64,000 nt of DNA. Source: Lumnitzera littorea. Its lineage: Eukaryota > Streptophyta > Magnoliopsida > Myrtales > Combretaceae. Below the pieces are notes generated by a model. The model searched no databases. It was not told the origin of the DNA and saw only the letters and a list, made by a program, of their open reading frames with translations. The translations under genes and the position numbers were made by a program. The DNA lies in NCBI GenBank assembly GCA_024138015.1, contig JAMXBB010000010.1:83022658-83086657 (forward strand). Direction: 5' to 3'. Position 1 is the first letter of the stretch, and each line of letters starts with the position of its first letter. Positions 26,268 to 38,527 of the stretch are shown here, piece by piece.

Positions 26268-27214
26268 TGATGTGTCTTAAGAGTCGTATATATGGAGGTC
26301 GTACCACAATGAATAGAAATAAGAAAATAAAAAGGGCTTTTAGCAAATCCCAATGGCTAACAACTGGATATGATACTCTAGTAGATTCTACTTAGCCTAA
26401 TCCTAACACTCAATATGATACACAAATGTCGTATTGGGGTTGCTCACTACTAACTCTTGCTAAATGAGCTAGATAAGAGTTGAAAGATTAGAGAGAAGAC
26501 ATGGCTAAGTGTTCTCAAAGGGATAATGTTTATATTTAATGATGTGGAGTGATATTGTCTGCGTACAAGCAAATGGAGGTTTCTATACTTACCCTATTAG
26601 GATTACAATACATATATGAAAAGATAGAAAGGATAATTTACAATGGGATACAGAAGACATGCTAAAAAAAGAGTAAAAGGAACAAATAATATTTCATACA
26701 AAAAAATAAATAATCATTTTGGAATGTTGTGCCATAAGATAAGTGCCAAGAAACGATTGGAAACTTGTAGTGCGGTTGGCCAAGCTATAATGAATTCTGA
26801 GGCTAAGGCTATATGTTAATCACAGTATCCTCCTTTGATGAGGTCAAAAGAAAGTCAGTAGTCAAAGCTGACTTGGTCTGGTTTAGGTTAGAGCTTAGGT
26901 ATTGAAGAGTGTTCCAATCCTCTCTAAGTCAGGTGTCTTACTATCTTAAATCGGTCTAGTGTCTGAAGTAGGTTGGCTCAAACGTTGTTTAGATCATGGT
27001 AAGAGCTTGGTAATAGGCATGATTGCTTGGAGACTTGGAAACTACGTTGGCACTTACAATAGCTTGGCACTCAGGTTAGCAGTAGTGTAAAAGATGGAGA
27101 TCGGGATAAGAATCTTCGTCTTGAATAAGGTTATAAGCTAGTATTCTTCATGTAAGTCCTTACAGTCCTCTATCTTAGCTACGCATGATTGATCTAAGGA
27201 GTTGATTCTTATCA
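26268..27214 (-). repeat. 5' LTR of the nested gypsy element
   Basis: A 947-bp direct repeat of 20398-21324, with tgatg and tatca termini. On the - strand it precedes the primer-binding site and so is the 5' LTR. It contains an insertion of about 30 bp near 26690-26720 (A-rich) absent from the other LTR. Confidence 0.9.
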
Positions 27215-28262
27215 CTTGCTAAGAAGCAATATTTGCCTAAAGTGAAAGGTATGCCTCTAAAAATCTGTATTAATTATCTTATAGGTAAAGCATATAGGGT
27301 TGCATTTTATAAACATCTACCTATTAGGGAATCTCATTAAGTTGATTTACTCCATACAGATGTATGTTACATGAAAGATAAATCAAGTTGTCATGCTCTT
27401 TTTTTTTGTACCCTTTATAGATGATTACTCTAGAAAATGGACATTTTCTTTAAAATGCAAACAAGTTTTGGATGTGTTTAAGTAATTTGATATTAGAGTT
27501 GAGAAACATATTAGAAAATAGTTAAAATGTGTTTGGGCAGATAATGGTAACGAATATAGAGGTTCTTTTGAGGATTATTGTAAAATCTGTGGGATTGAAC
27601 TTAAGAAGACGAAACCAATTACTAAAGACCCTAAGCAAAATGGTATTCTAAAAAGGATAAACTCTACTACTATTTATCCTATTTAGATGATCTCGTATAT
27701 TTACCTCATGCCTAGCTATCAAAATCATTATAAAGAGAAGCACTGAGGCCACTAATAGGTTCAATCAACTTATCTCTTTCGTATGCTTTGGATGATGATA
27801 TCTAGAATATAGTAGGTAAAAGTGTTTCTTATATCATCTGCTGGTTCTTTTTTGCAAGGAATTCATGTATATTCCCAAGGATGAAAGAGTAAAAATTGAT
27901 CTAAATGCAAAGCAATTTTTTTTTTTTGGCTATGCATACGATGAATGTGGATACAAATTATGGGATCCGATAAAAATAAAAATTATCAAAAGCAAAGATA
28001 TAGCTCTTTCAAAAGTTCAAACCATTGAAGTCATAGACAAGCCAAAAAAGATAAAATCCTCAAGAAAGACCCCCACCAGCATAAATCCATTGTCCTCACC
28101 TAAAGATCCTAATAACAATGAGGGAGATATTTAAGACTCAATTGAAGATGAAGCACCACTCCAAGAACTTGATCAATGGATAGACGTGAGGAGATCTACT
28201 AGAGAGCGAAAATCATCTTTTGGATACAATGCGCATGATTATGTAATGCTGGCAAATGTGGG
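27215..28262 (+). pseudogene. Ty1/copia pre-integrase and integrase remnant
   Basis: Resumes the copia polyprotein right after the gypsy LTR with a GAG-pre-integrase block (LPKVKGMPLKICI, then GKAYRVAFYKHLP). Integrase core pieces follow, including DLLHTDVCYMKDKSS and an ADNGNEY block. At 27865-28134 is the region after the catalytic core (YIPKDERVKIDLNAKQ, GYAYDECGYKLWDP), and at 28186-28262 the RRSTRERKSSFGYNAHDY linker that normally leads into reverse transcriptase. RT and RNase H are absent. Several stops and frameshifts interrupt it. Confidence 0.85.
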
Positions 28263-30971
28263 AGAGTTGGGGTATTGTTTATTATTCTTATTATACCCGA
28301 TACAACAAAAATTTTTTAACAAGCAAGGAAATTGCATAAATGAGAAATATGCACAAACATCAAAAGGTTGTTGCAACTCAGCAGCAAGAATTCTAAATTC
28401 CTTTACATAGCTTCCTTTATATATATAAATAAAGTACCTAAGTATAAGAGGATAAATATTTGCAAGTGGAACAATGCTAAAAAAAAAAAAAAAATTTCTT
28501 CAAAAGTCTGCAGAAAAGAAGTCAACATGTCGACAACTTTATTACCTTCATATTCTAAATACTCTAATTGATAATATTCAAAGAGTAATTACTTTGCCCT
28601 ATATGTATTTAAAATATGTCCAAATTTGTCAATGTAGTTACATCCTGAAGAAAGAATAGAAAGAGTTACTTTCAAGTCTATATCAATAACAATATTCTTC
28701 ATTCCCATATTAATCGGTATGTTAATCTTAGAACAAACCCCAAAATTCAACTAAAATTGTAGCAAGCAATCCAATATATTTCAAAAATCCCATATCCAGT
28801 ATCCTCGATCACCCTTATAACTCCAAATCTCCACCTACTATGGCTAATTTAGAATATGATTTATTGAAGCATTAACTTGACCCATCCTACATCTAGTAGG
28901 GACCAAGTGATTTGAGAGTAAACTTGTACAAATAAAAATTATTTTTCACTTAAGGGTAGCTTAGAATTCATTAGTTCTCCATTTTGTTCTCTAGTGTAAT
29001 TGAAGATTGGAATGACTTAATTGAGAAAATCTTTTTATTCCTATCTAATCTAGCCAAATAAACTAAAATGCAGGATAAGCCCAAAAGGTGTATGAGCCTA
29101 TAAGGGCCTTAACACCCATACGCAACCTACCTTACCCCACCCTACCCTAAGCCTAAAAATTACATTAATAAAGCCTAAAATGGGTTGTGATTGCACAGTT
29201 AAAGAAAGAAATAAAGAGCAGGGTGATAGGAATCCTTTTTAGCCTACAACCCCATGGCCTATATGCAAATTTAATGTCAGGCTGGTAGCTAGCTATTAAT
29301 ATATTATGCATGTGAATCATGATTATTCATCCTCATAAGTTAGCAAAATGTAATGCAATAAAAGACATTATATATTGCTTCTTTCCCCAACCCACACCCC
29401 CCCACCCCTCCCCCCCCCCCCCCCCCCTTTTTTTTTCACCAAAACAATTAGGTTGAGATTATTATTATTAATTTTTATTCCATATCACATTGTGATTTTA
29501 ACTTTAATTGATCCTTTTTGGGGATATGAAATTTTCAAATATCTTAATTAGTCATTGTACAAACATTTTGAAATTGATTGGTTTGTTCTAATTTTTCATT
29601 TTTTATTAATGATAGAAAGAATTTCCATTCAAATCTTTCTAAAATTATAACTTACCATATTTACATCTCATTTTAAAAGGTATCAATAATCTACTTATTT
29701 TGTAGGCAAAAAATAATAAATTCTTATTAATGATGTGCCCCCTATCTTTTAATTCTTCATACATTCTTACTAAAATGAAAAGGAAAATTTAACTCCCCAT
29801 GGAGCAAATGGTGGGTTCATCTCCCTTTTAAAAATCCCACAATTAAACTTAATACAGTCTTTTAGACTTAGACCACAACTCATTGCAATAGAATTAGGTC
29901 AAATAAGGTGTCGATGTTGTTGAGCAAAAGGAAAGACATAAGAGCATGCTTCAAGTCTTTATTAGGTGAGTTGTACCTAGGATAATGAGCACTAACAATC
30001 AAATGGCAAGTTTGCAACTTCAGGGCTGCTATTGATAACCCATCATTACATATAGCAAGGATTTTTAAACTTGTTTTGAAAAGGTAGAGGATCCAAATAG
30101 AGCAATAAAAAGGTGAATAACTCAAATAGATAATAGCATAAAATGGAGGACTTCACTAGAAAAAGTTGAAAAGAGAACGACTCAAATGGAAAAGTAGTTA
30201 AAATGGATGACCTTTTCTATCTTTTTCTTTAAAAATGATTTTTATGCACCTCAACTTATAATAAGCAGTTGGAGATGATCTTTCTTGATAAACGTGTTTT
30301 TTTTTTTTTGTTCTTGAGACTTATTATCGTGAATTATACAAGGCTTAGGAACTTTTTTTCTAATTTAAGCATAAATTTTTGTTAAATATAGTTTTTATGT
30401 GAAAAATAAAAATTAATCACATGCTAGGCACAATGGCATACTTAATAGTAATGCAATAGCAATATGGCAGCTGATTTTTGCAGTTGCCAACTTCCATAAT
30501 TTCCTCTGAATAATAATGAAATGGATGCTCTCTTGAAGTGTTTCATATGATTATGAGATTCATGATATGATCGATTGCTTTTTTTTCTTCTATTTTCCCT
30601 CAACCAACTGTTTTATGTTCCTTTTTGGGGAGTTAGAATTAATTCCAATTTACATCATTGGGAGGATAATGTTAATATTATTAGACTATAGAATCTTTGC
30701 AATAACTTGCTTCAATTACCTTGTGCTAAAGTCGAATACTTAAGATCATTGTGGTATGACTCTTAGGTACTTTCAGACCACCATTATAATAAGAGATTCT
30801 AAAACAGGAATACTCACAAGTCTCGAATGAAAAACTAGCAAACTAGAGAAAATATATTTCATTAAAGTATATGGTGCCTCATAATTGAGGGCATGTATAT
30901 ATATACATACATTGATACATATATATAAGAAGTTGTTTTTAGACAAATGGTATGATTTATCTAATCTAATG
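28263..30971. other. Intergenic, no gene; homopolymer tracts
   Basis: No domain or transposon end was recognised. The copia homology stops abruptly at the left edge. There is an A-run at 28480-28495 and a long C/T tract near 29394-29437. Short open frames (28368-28659, 29880-30125) have no coding signature. Confidence 0.5.
29394..29437. repeat. Poly-C then poly-T tract
   Basis: A run of C broken by a few A/T, then about 18-20 pure C, then about 9 T. The other strand is G-rich. Such a tract is hard to sequence, so its length should be treated as uncertain. Confidence 0.8.
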
Positions 30972-30979
30972 ATTACAAT

Positions 30980-31639
30980 TACGGTTATTCATCAAACTAA
31001 ACTGAATCAAATCGAATTGAGAATCAAAACTAATAGTATCGAGCTGCAAAATGCAATTCTTTTATATTTCGATTTGGTTGGGAAAAGTTCTAAAGGGTTC
31101 ACCGTTTAATTTGAAGGATTAAATCAAACATAATTACTTGAATCCGAACTAAACCGCTTCTTATTGAAAAATAAAAATGTGCAACATTTTTTGAGGTTTA
31201 AATCCTTCTAAAGTTTCATTTTACTCCTATATACCATTTTCTTTTTACCATTATTCATTTCATTCTTAGTCCTTGTGATCTACTCATTTTCCTTCATTGT
31301 TGTCTCTTATCTGTAGTTGACTTACATGTCTTTACTTCATATAAGATGCAATATTGTCACGAAATAATTTTATATGACTTTTATTTTTGCATAATGTACA
31401 TTAATTTAAATATTGTTATTGGTTGAAAACTTCTATAACTATTAATAATATTAAAAAGAAAATGGCTCTTTTAAAAAGCGATTTGAACAGAGTTGAATTG
31501 CATTTGAAACTATTTGGTTTAAAATTCCAAGTTGTTAGAAGTGCTTTGGTTTATTAAATATTTGAACCGAACTATTTTAAATGCAGTTGAGTTTGATTTC
31601 ACTCCTAAATTGAATGGAACTAAACTATGAACACCCTTA
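30980..31639. mobile_element. Non-autonomous hAT-type element
   Basis: A 660-bp element flanked on both sides by the 8-bp direct repeat attacaat (30972-30979 and 31640-31647). The ends are imperfect inverted repeats: tacggttattcat on the left and, on the other strand, taagggtgttcat on the right. Subterminal ttggttt/gaaccgaac-type motifs recur on both sides. An 8-bp duplication with terminal (a)gggtgttcat is characteristic of plant hAT non-autonomous elements. There is no transposase; the small open frame at 30885-31109 crosses the left boundary and is spurious. Confidence 0.75.
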
Positions 31640-31647
31640 ATTACAAT

Positions 31648-32295
31648 TGAGTTTTTCCCATCACCCATCATAAGTACATTAATTTACCTTCTCCTTGTAT
31701 AACTACAAATTATACATTGAGTTTAGATAAGTAAAAAAATAGGGCCTTGAAATAAACACCGCTCTTGAGCCATAAATTAATAGGCAATCACAACTAGGCG
31801 ACAATAGGCCATAGAACGAGGCTATTGAAAATATATCCATGTCATTTTCCCCACGAAATCCAACAACGCCTTCATGGCGTCTTAAACATGGATCTCTTAA
31901 CGGTATTTTAGTTCATGTCTACTCTCTTTATGTACCTGACTAAGGTATCTTTTCCATTTTAAACCATGACATTCCCTAAGAGTTTTCTTATATTGTTTTG
32001 CATAATTTGTTTTGATGGCCTTTGATAGTTGTAACGTACATAAATGCAAATAAATTACCATTAGGCTTGTTCTTAATTACGAGCTTTTACCTCTTATACT
32101 ACATTTCAATGTGAAGGTAGTTACTAGTAGTTTTGATAAAGTCTTACTACAGGTGATATTAACTTTAGTTTCCTCTATTCCTTAAGCAACGCACACAAGT
32201 TTCGTCCAAGGAACAATAATAAAATCTATTATTTCATGGAAACCGATATCAGCGATAAATTCAAAATTTATAATAGGAGTGACCTCAATTGTTAC
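31648..32295. other. Intergenic, nothing recognised
   Basis: AT-rich spacer between the hAT-type element and the first of the long LTR-like blocks. No feature supported. Confidence 0.5.
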
Positions 32296-34090
32296 TGTAA
32301 TATCCCAAAATTTGAGAAATTACAGCTACTATATATTTCTATAATCTATTGACACATTAAGCATCTTAATTCAATCCCTTAACTTCTCCACATATTTAAC
32401 AATCAGTAATAACTTATAATAACTTCAATTCAAAAATTTCATGGACGTATTTAATATCCTCAATTTGCCAATAATTACATAATGATCAACTTCTTAATTA
32501 ATTTATTCAATGAACATAAAGTTAAAGCCATAATTCGACAACATTTGTCTCAAGGAATTAAAATATCAAAACTCAACATCTCATATCTACCAAATTCAAT
32601 AATAACACAATGTTGAGAACATTGACGAGAGAAGTCTCAAGTGACTTCTCATGACCCAAGAAATAATGTTTAAAACAAATACAAAGTCTCTTCTAATATC
32701 TCAACCAAAATGAAAATTATATACAAAGTTTAAATAAAGTTGCTCCCATCATCAAAGTAATAGTCACAGTATTCTGTTGCATCATCATAATAATCAAAAT
32801 CACCGTAATAATCCTCGTAATCTCCATAACTTGCTCCTGCACCTAAAAATAGAAATTCTTGAAGGGTTAGCAAAGCCCAGTACAGGGTAAGCAAACACAT
32901 GTGCGTGATCATACAATAAATGCACTACACATGTTAATGAGTTCACAGTCACTAGGTGCAATAACAACAATTTCCTATCTTTTATTATGCCCGTTAAGCA
33001 ACATAGTTCCAACATCCTAGAACTTAGAGTATCTTATGATTCCTGTACACACACACACATACACACACACACACATATATTTGGATCCTACCTATTACCC
33101 TAGGAACCAAAAAACGCCTTAAATTACCTAAATCATTTTAAAGTGAGATTCCAATTAGCATAACATCTCACTAAGATCATTAGGGTACCACCTTAGGGTC
33201 ATTGGTCCTCCTAGTCCATTGGGATTAACCAAGCATACCCAATATACTTTATTTAGGCTAAATCGTCATTAAGTCCATTTAACAAGTACTAGTCTTACAA
33301 ACACAAGTGGTGTACAATACCCCATACCTAACTGAACCATTTGCTTAGACTCTAAAACATTTGCCTCACAACCTGTTCACATGAAAACAAAGTACCATAC
33401 TTAGTTTCTACACTTAACTAGCAACATTCTTAAACTCAACGACTTAACCGCCTCACATTTACAACTTGTCTCACTTTAGGAACCTAGAATTATTAAGATG
33501 ATAAATTGGTTTACAAAATGTTTATGATGATGGTTCATATGTAGAAAGGCTTTGGAATGGAAAAACATGCCTGAAAAACATTAAGGAACTAAGGGAAACG
33601 TTGTTGCATGCAATAAGGGACTTGACATCTGCATGCTACTTCGCATGGCATCCAAATGCCAAGGATTTAAGAGCGTCTACTCCTTGGTGTCCGAATGCTA
33701 ATGGGGGTGGTGTTTAGGTGTTAGCTGCAGTGTGTAGCTTTCTACATACTACAACAACATTTTACTTCCGTACCTAAAATGCCCTTACTTCTTATAAAAA
33801 ACACCACTCGTGTCTTTAATCTAAATTCTTGATTATTTACTTACTTTCTTTTATTATTATCCTTTATTTTTTCTAAGGTTTTATAATTACCTTCTTTTAT
33901 TATCCATTGGTGCTAGTATCTACATTTTCATAGACGCTTGACAGTGGGATTCCTTTTAAATTTATGGTCTTCAACTTATATTTATCATTTTCCACTACTA
34001 ACTTATGTATGTTAGTACCATTTTAGAGATAAATAAATGTAAGGTTCTTGTATTAACCATTATACAAAACTTCTTCCCTCCATCATCACT
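32296..34090 (-). repeat. LTR-like block (copy F)
   Basis: It starts tgtaatatcccaaaa, which on the - strand is the gggatattaca end typical of chromodomain gypsy LTRs. Downstream it has an ordered mix of gagtacgta/cagtacaggg-type blocks and an acac microsatellite (33048-33074), then a less AT-rich stretch at 33600-33770 with cgcatggcatccaaatgcc. The right end near 34090 is a guess. No primer-binding site lies at its left edge, so it is a solo or 3' LTR. Open frames in it (32730-33015 on -) look like chance. Confidence 0.4.
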
Positions 34091-34436
34091 TTGGTATGCA
34101 TTAAAACGTGGCGTTTCTTAATACCTAAGGACTTCATCACATAGAAGAGATGTAGTGCACCAAGTTAGACCTCTTGGCTCTCGTCTAAACCGTCCTATGC
34201 CATTAAAGTAGTTAGGCATTCCTTCTTTAAACACTCTAGGTCTTAAACATTATGTAACCCATTTTGGAAGCAAGAATTTTATTCTTGAGTTTTGTTCATT
34301 TTCCTTCATCGATGGACTTGAAGACCTATTGCTTTTGGTCTCTTTCTCATCCTTTATTGCTAGAAAAAGATTTCACATCTAATTTTTTGAAATCCACTAG
34401 TGGCAATAGCGTTGAAGATGTTTTTCATCCTTGCTG

Positions 34437-35290
34437 TTCCAACTTTAATGTGATTCTCCATCTAAACAGTGTAAACTTGTTGCTTAAGAGAACCAAACAT
34501 GTGATGGAAATTTGGAGTTTAGAACTTTATATGACAAAGGAGCTACTTTGATAGGTTTGTAGTATATTTATGGGTAGAAAATAAGAAAATGACATAGATG
34601 AATCAAGAGTGGATATTATGCATTAATCTCAAAACAAACCAGGTTTCATTATGATGTAGATTGATATCATGTACACTTTATGAGATAGTTGCATTAAAAA
34701 AGGATTCCAATATAAAGTACCTATCTCATTTAATAGCTAATTGCTATAATCTCAAAAAGATAGTCGCATTAAAAGAGGATTCCAATAGAATCCTAAAAAG
34801 ATTGATAAGACCAAATGGTTCGTCATGATCGATATTGATTTGTAAGAACTATAGAATAGAAGAAATCCATATCTCTAAAATCCATAATAAGAAAATGGTT
34901 TACTAAAGTCATCATATCTATTCTAGTAAAAGCAATGCTTGTTTATAAATCAAAATGAAAACCTTAACAGCTATCAAAACATAATAGGATATGAAATAGG
35001 ATAAATAGAACAAAACTTTTAATAAAATTTGCATATCTATGTTATTGTTTGAATGGCAAATTAAGCCATTAGTAAAGCATGGTTTTTTAAACTAGTTAAC
35101 ATTTGATCAAGACGTAGAGCCATTTGAATGATATGACTTCATTCAGTTTATTCAACTTTATAGCAATTGGACTTGATTTAGCTCGAATTCTCATTGCTCT
35201 TGACTACTCAGATAATGTCTTGACTCAAGATTCATTCACACTGCCTCTTGAAATTGAATCAATGAACACGCTCAATTGGATTAAAAAACC
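34437..35290. repeat. Dispersed repeat, first copy (pair with 42.3-43.0 kb)
   Basis: It aligns in direct orientation with 42266-43030. Shared landmarks are ttccaa near the start, aatatgtgatggaaatttgga/catgtgatggaaatttgga, taggttt.tartatatttat, aatctcaaaacwaac.aggtttcatta and a late gaatgatatgactt/gaatgactaagactt block. About 7.8 kb apart. It could be an LTR of an unrecognised element or independent copies. No protein was recognised. The 34091-34436 stretch to its left is gene-free. Confidence 0.5.
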
Positions 35291-36250
35291 AATCTAAAAA
35301 AAATCATGCTCATGTTAGTGACTAAAACTTAATCTAACATCCAACTTTGCCAATAAACTAAACTTATCTATACATCATTTACTAATAATCAAACTCACTA
35401 AAAGCGGATTGCAACTATAATGGCATATCACAATAGATCTTATTCACATGATATGTTGGTGGTTCTTTTACTAGATCGTGATGAATATCAACCTACTTTA
35501 CAATGACAACTTTACTCTCAATATGTAACACCCCAGAACCTATGGGCATCACAACCAGTCACATTTCCTTATCATTTAAGAACGCGCTGAGGTGTCTAGA
35601 ATCTACATAGTATTTTGTACACCTTAAGTCTAAGTGGGTAAAAACTATTAACACTACAAACACCATAAATATGAAAATATCAAAGAAACCAAAAGCAAGA
35701 GTCTAATATGCTCTTAAACTCTGAAACATCCAAACATGTCATCAAAAGGAGCCTATCTTCACTATATACATCTATCAAAACAGAAATGATCCCTTAAAGT
35801 CAAATCTCTAGTAAACTTCTCAAAGTAGCAAACAAAACATCAAAGAAACTCTAGAATTATCTCTCAACAACCATCAATAGCACTCTATAACATATCCCAA
35901 ACTCTACCTTAAATCCATCTACTCCATCTTCCTCCTAAACCTCATACATAAATGACTCCTTATAAATAACATATTTATCTAATCTTGTATCTTAAAAAAG
36001 TAAAAGAGTGAGATGAATCCTAGTACGTAATCTATAAGTACATATGGATGCCAATCTACCTAAACACATACATTTAATGCAACAAATAACAAACAATAGG
36101 TTAGTTACCTTAAATTTGGGCCAACACATAATAAGGGGCTACTTATGATCCAACCACACCTTTAACTCTTATGCATATACATAGGTAAATATTGATATAT
36201 AAATCTTTTATTATATACATGCTACAATGTTGGTCGATGAGCCATAATAC

Positions 36251-36525
36251 CTAAGAATACATTATTTATGATCCATTTAGAATTAGCTGTGTTGTCTCAA
36301 CATGTGACTCCACTAAGGAAATCGTCACGTTAAGATCAACATTTGCCCCCTTAGTCCATAAGCTGAGCTAAGCACAATAGTAAGTCCTAAAAATACATTA
36401 TCTATGATCCATTTAGAATTAGTTATGTTGTCTCAACATGCGGCTCCACTAAGGAAATAGTCACATAAAGATCAACATTTGCCCCTTAGTTCATAGGACA
36501 AGCTAAGCACAATTAGTAGGTCAAG
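36251..36525. repeat. Tandem duplication, 136-bp period
   Basis: Two imperfect copies carry taatgatccatttagaatta-type, gttgtctcaacatg, ctccactaaggaaat and agatcaacatttgcccc blocks in the same order, offset by 136 bases, with scattered substitutions and small indels. Confidence 0.85.
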
Positions 36526-37682
36526 TTTTAGGTCGATTATGAGTTAGTCCAATTATTTTCTATCCTAAGAAGCAAGATTATCAAACTTGTGATTTTATCT
36601 AGAATCGTTAGAGGGTCTGTAAAATTGTAATGTAAAATTGAAACATAGAAACTTAAGTTTCTATAACTTATGTAAAATAGCTTTAAAAAATTACTGATAT
36701 ACTTATAATAGTTATTCAAAACTTAAAATACATTATGGAAATTAAAAAAAAAATGAAGAAATTAAGTTTTTGTTTCCATAAAAATTCTTACTATATAATC
36801 TAACATGTACGGAAGAAAGACAAATAGAGTTAGAACTAAACTTTTGCCTTTTTTTTTTTTTAAAAAAAAAAGCTGTAAATTAAAAAAAAAAACTAAACAT
36901 TTCAACTCATTTTAAGTTATTGACAATATTAAATAAAGTATATAATTTTCTTTATAAACTTTGTTATTGGAGCTAAAATTTGGATAAAAACTATGAACAT
37001 AAAATAAGAGATCGATAGAGAAAAAAAGAGATAAAAAATTGAATAGAATATGATAAATGTTATAATGCCTTAATAGTTGATGGCTTGTAAAAGGCTAACT
37101 GTATTTTTTTTCCTTCAATTTTTTAGTTCATTTAACTCATGTATGTAGAATCGATACACTCGGTCAAAAACGTAAGTTTCTATTAAATTTATATGTAAAC
37201 TCGGTAAAAAACGTAAGTTTCTACACAAAAAAAGATTCTACACATGAGTTAACTCAGAAGAGCCACCTAAAATAGTAAACTCGTAGAATTGCATGGATAA
37301 AATCGCGATTTTGACAATTATACTAAAAAGCATATCCATCAAACACATATTACGTATTTGATTGGTTGAAATAATCTAACTACAAGCTTTGAATCTAAAC
37401 ATTAAGAAACCTTAACTAAAGTACATGACAATTAGATTAACAACTTTCTTAATCCGTCATTCAATTCAATCTAACATAAGCTTTAAGGTTTAATGTATAT
37501 TAGTTTAATCCCTTAACCAATTAATCTTCTCGACTAGCTTTAGTTAGGGTCAGGAATAGGTTTTGGTTAAAGAAAGTGAAGAAGGATGAAGAATGAATAG
37601 AAGGGATATGACCTTAACATGACCATGTCAAATAGGTCGTATTAGTGGATACAACCTAATCAACATGACTATGTCAAATAGT

Positions 37683-38025
37683 TGTGTAACTTTCAAATAA
37701 AAATATCCACTAGATACAATCTTAAACATTACAACATGAACATTTCGTTAAGCTATGTAACTTTCGGATCTAACACCAATCCCAAACATGAGGGATACAA
37801 TCTCATAACATGACCATGTCATTAAGTTGTCCCCTTGCAAACAACAAGACTGTTTCGGATGATTGTGTAACTTTCAAATAAAAATATCCATTAAACACAG
37901 TCTCATGACATTAAAACATGAACATGTCGTTAGGCTATGTAACTTTCGGATCCAATACCAATCCCAAATACAAGGTATACGATCTCACAACATGACCATA
38001 TTGTCAAGTTGTCCCCTTGCGGTGA
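37683..38025. repeat. Tandem duplication, 181-bp period
   Basis: Two imperfect copies of a unit containing tgtgtaactttcaaataaaa, acatgaacat.tcgtta, gctatgtaactttcgga and aagttgtccccttgc, offset by 181 bases. A partial third unit is visible before 37683. Confidence 0.85.
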
Positions 38026-38527
38026 AGCAAAAACTCCTCCTTCCAAAAACAACTCAGATCTAACTTTAGACCTGCCATTCTTCAACCCTACCTTAAATAT
38101 AATTCAAACATCCAAATATCTATTACTTAAACTCATTTTTAATCTTTCCCAACTACAAATTTTGACTCGAACACTCATTTAATGATCAAATCTACCAACA
38201 ACTTTAAGAAAACCAACTCTAAGCTAAAAAACAAGAGCAAAGGTGAAGAACACTTTCTTGGAGTAGATGAATACGAGTTAGAAAAGCAAATACAAGGTGA
38301 AATTGAATGAATAAACTGTAAAATAAAGTATTTCAAATTCAAATTTCAAAAGAAAAGCCTAAGAACTCCATTGAAATGGAGGTTTTCTGATTAAATAAAC
38401 TAAGGAAAAAAGTCTAGAGTCTTAACCTTAACTTGGGCTTGATTAGATACGAATTTCCCTTAGCAAAAGAGACACTAAGAGCTTAGTTCAAGTAAGATTG
38501 GAGAAGGCAAGAAAAAGAGAAGGAAAA

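Larger units (their letters stand above)
20398..27214 (-). mobile_element. Ty3/gypsy LTR retrotransposon, full-length but decayed
   Basis: A 6.8-kb element on the - strand with two LTRs (20398-21324 and 26268-27214), both starting tgatg and ending tatca. A primer-binding site complementary to initiator tRNA-Met (26249-26260) lies next to the 5' LTR, and gag-PR-RT-RNaseH-INT remnants follow in gypsy order between the LTRs. The LTRs differ by many substitutions and some indels, and the coding region has frequent stops, so the insertion is old and immobile. It sits inside a Ty1/copia element, with ttgctaa found one base from each terminus. No chromodomain was seen, so the lineage within Ty3/gypsy is left open. 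Confidence 0.9.
19141..28262 (+). mobile_element. Decayed Ty1/copia element, split by a gypsy insertion
   Basis: Copia coding remnants on the + strand run from gag (about 19141) to protease (20397), stop at the left LTR of an inserted gypsy element, and resume at 27215 with the GAG-pre-integrase and integrase part up to about 28262. The two halves join at the same point of the copia polyprotein, and the shared bases ttgctaa lie beside both ends of the insertion. No reverse transcriptase or RNase H is found after 28262 and no LTRs were identified, so the element is truncated as well as interrupted. Many stops and frameshifts show it is old. Confidence 0.8.
35524..38527 (-). repeat. LTR-like block (copy E) with internal tandem duplications
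   Basis: It begins tgtaacaccccagaacc, the mirror of a gypsy LTR end (ggggtgttaca on -). It carries two internal tandem duplications (136-bp and 181-bp units) and runs up to the start of copy B. No coding region. The left flank lacks a primer-binding site, so it was not a 5' LTR in place. The right boundary is set only by copy B and may be wrong. Confidence 0.4.

Noticed and set aside
26017..26346. 109-codon open frame on the - strand with hydrophobic stretches
   Set aside because: It runs across the 5' LTR end, primer-binding site and leader of the gypsy element, so it cannot be an independent membrane protein gene.
32730..33015. Acid- and tyrosine-rich - strand peptide
   Set aside because: It lies within an LTR-like block and its repeats come from simple tricky codons; no coding support.
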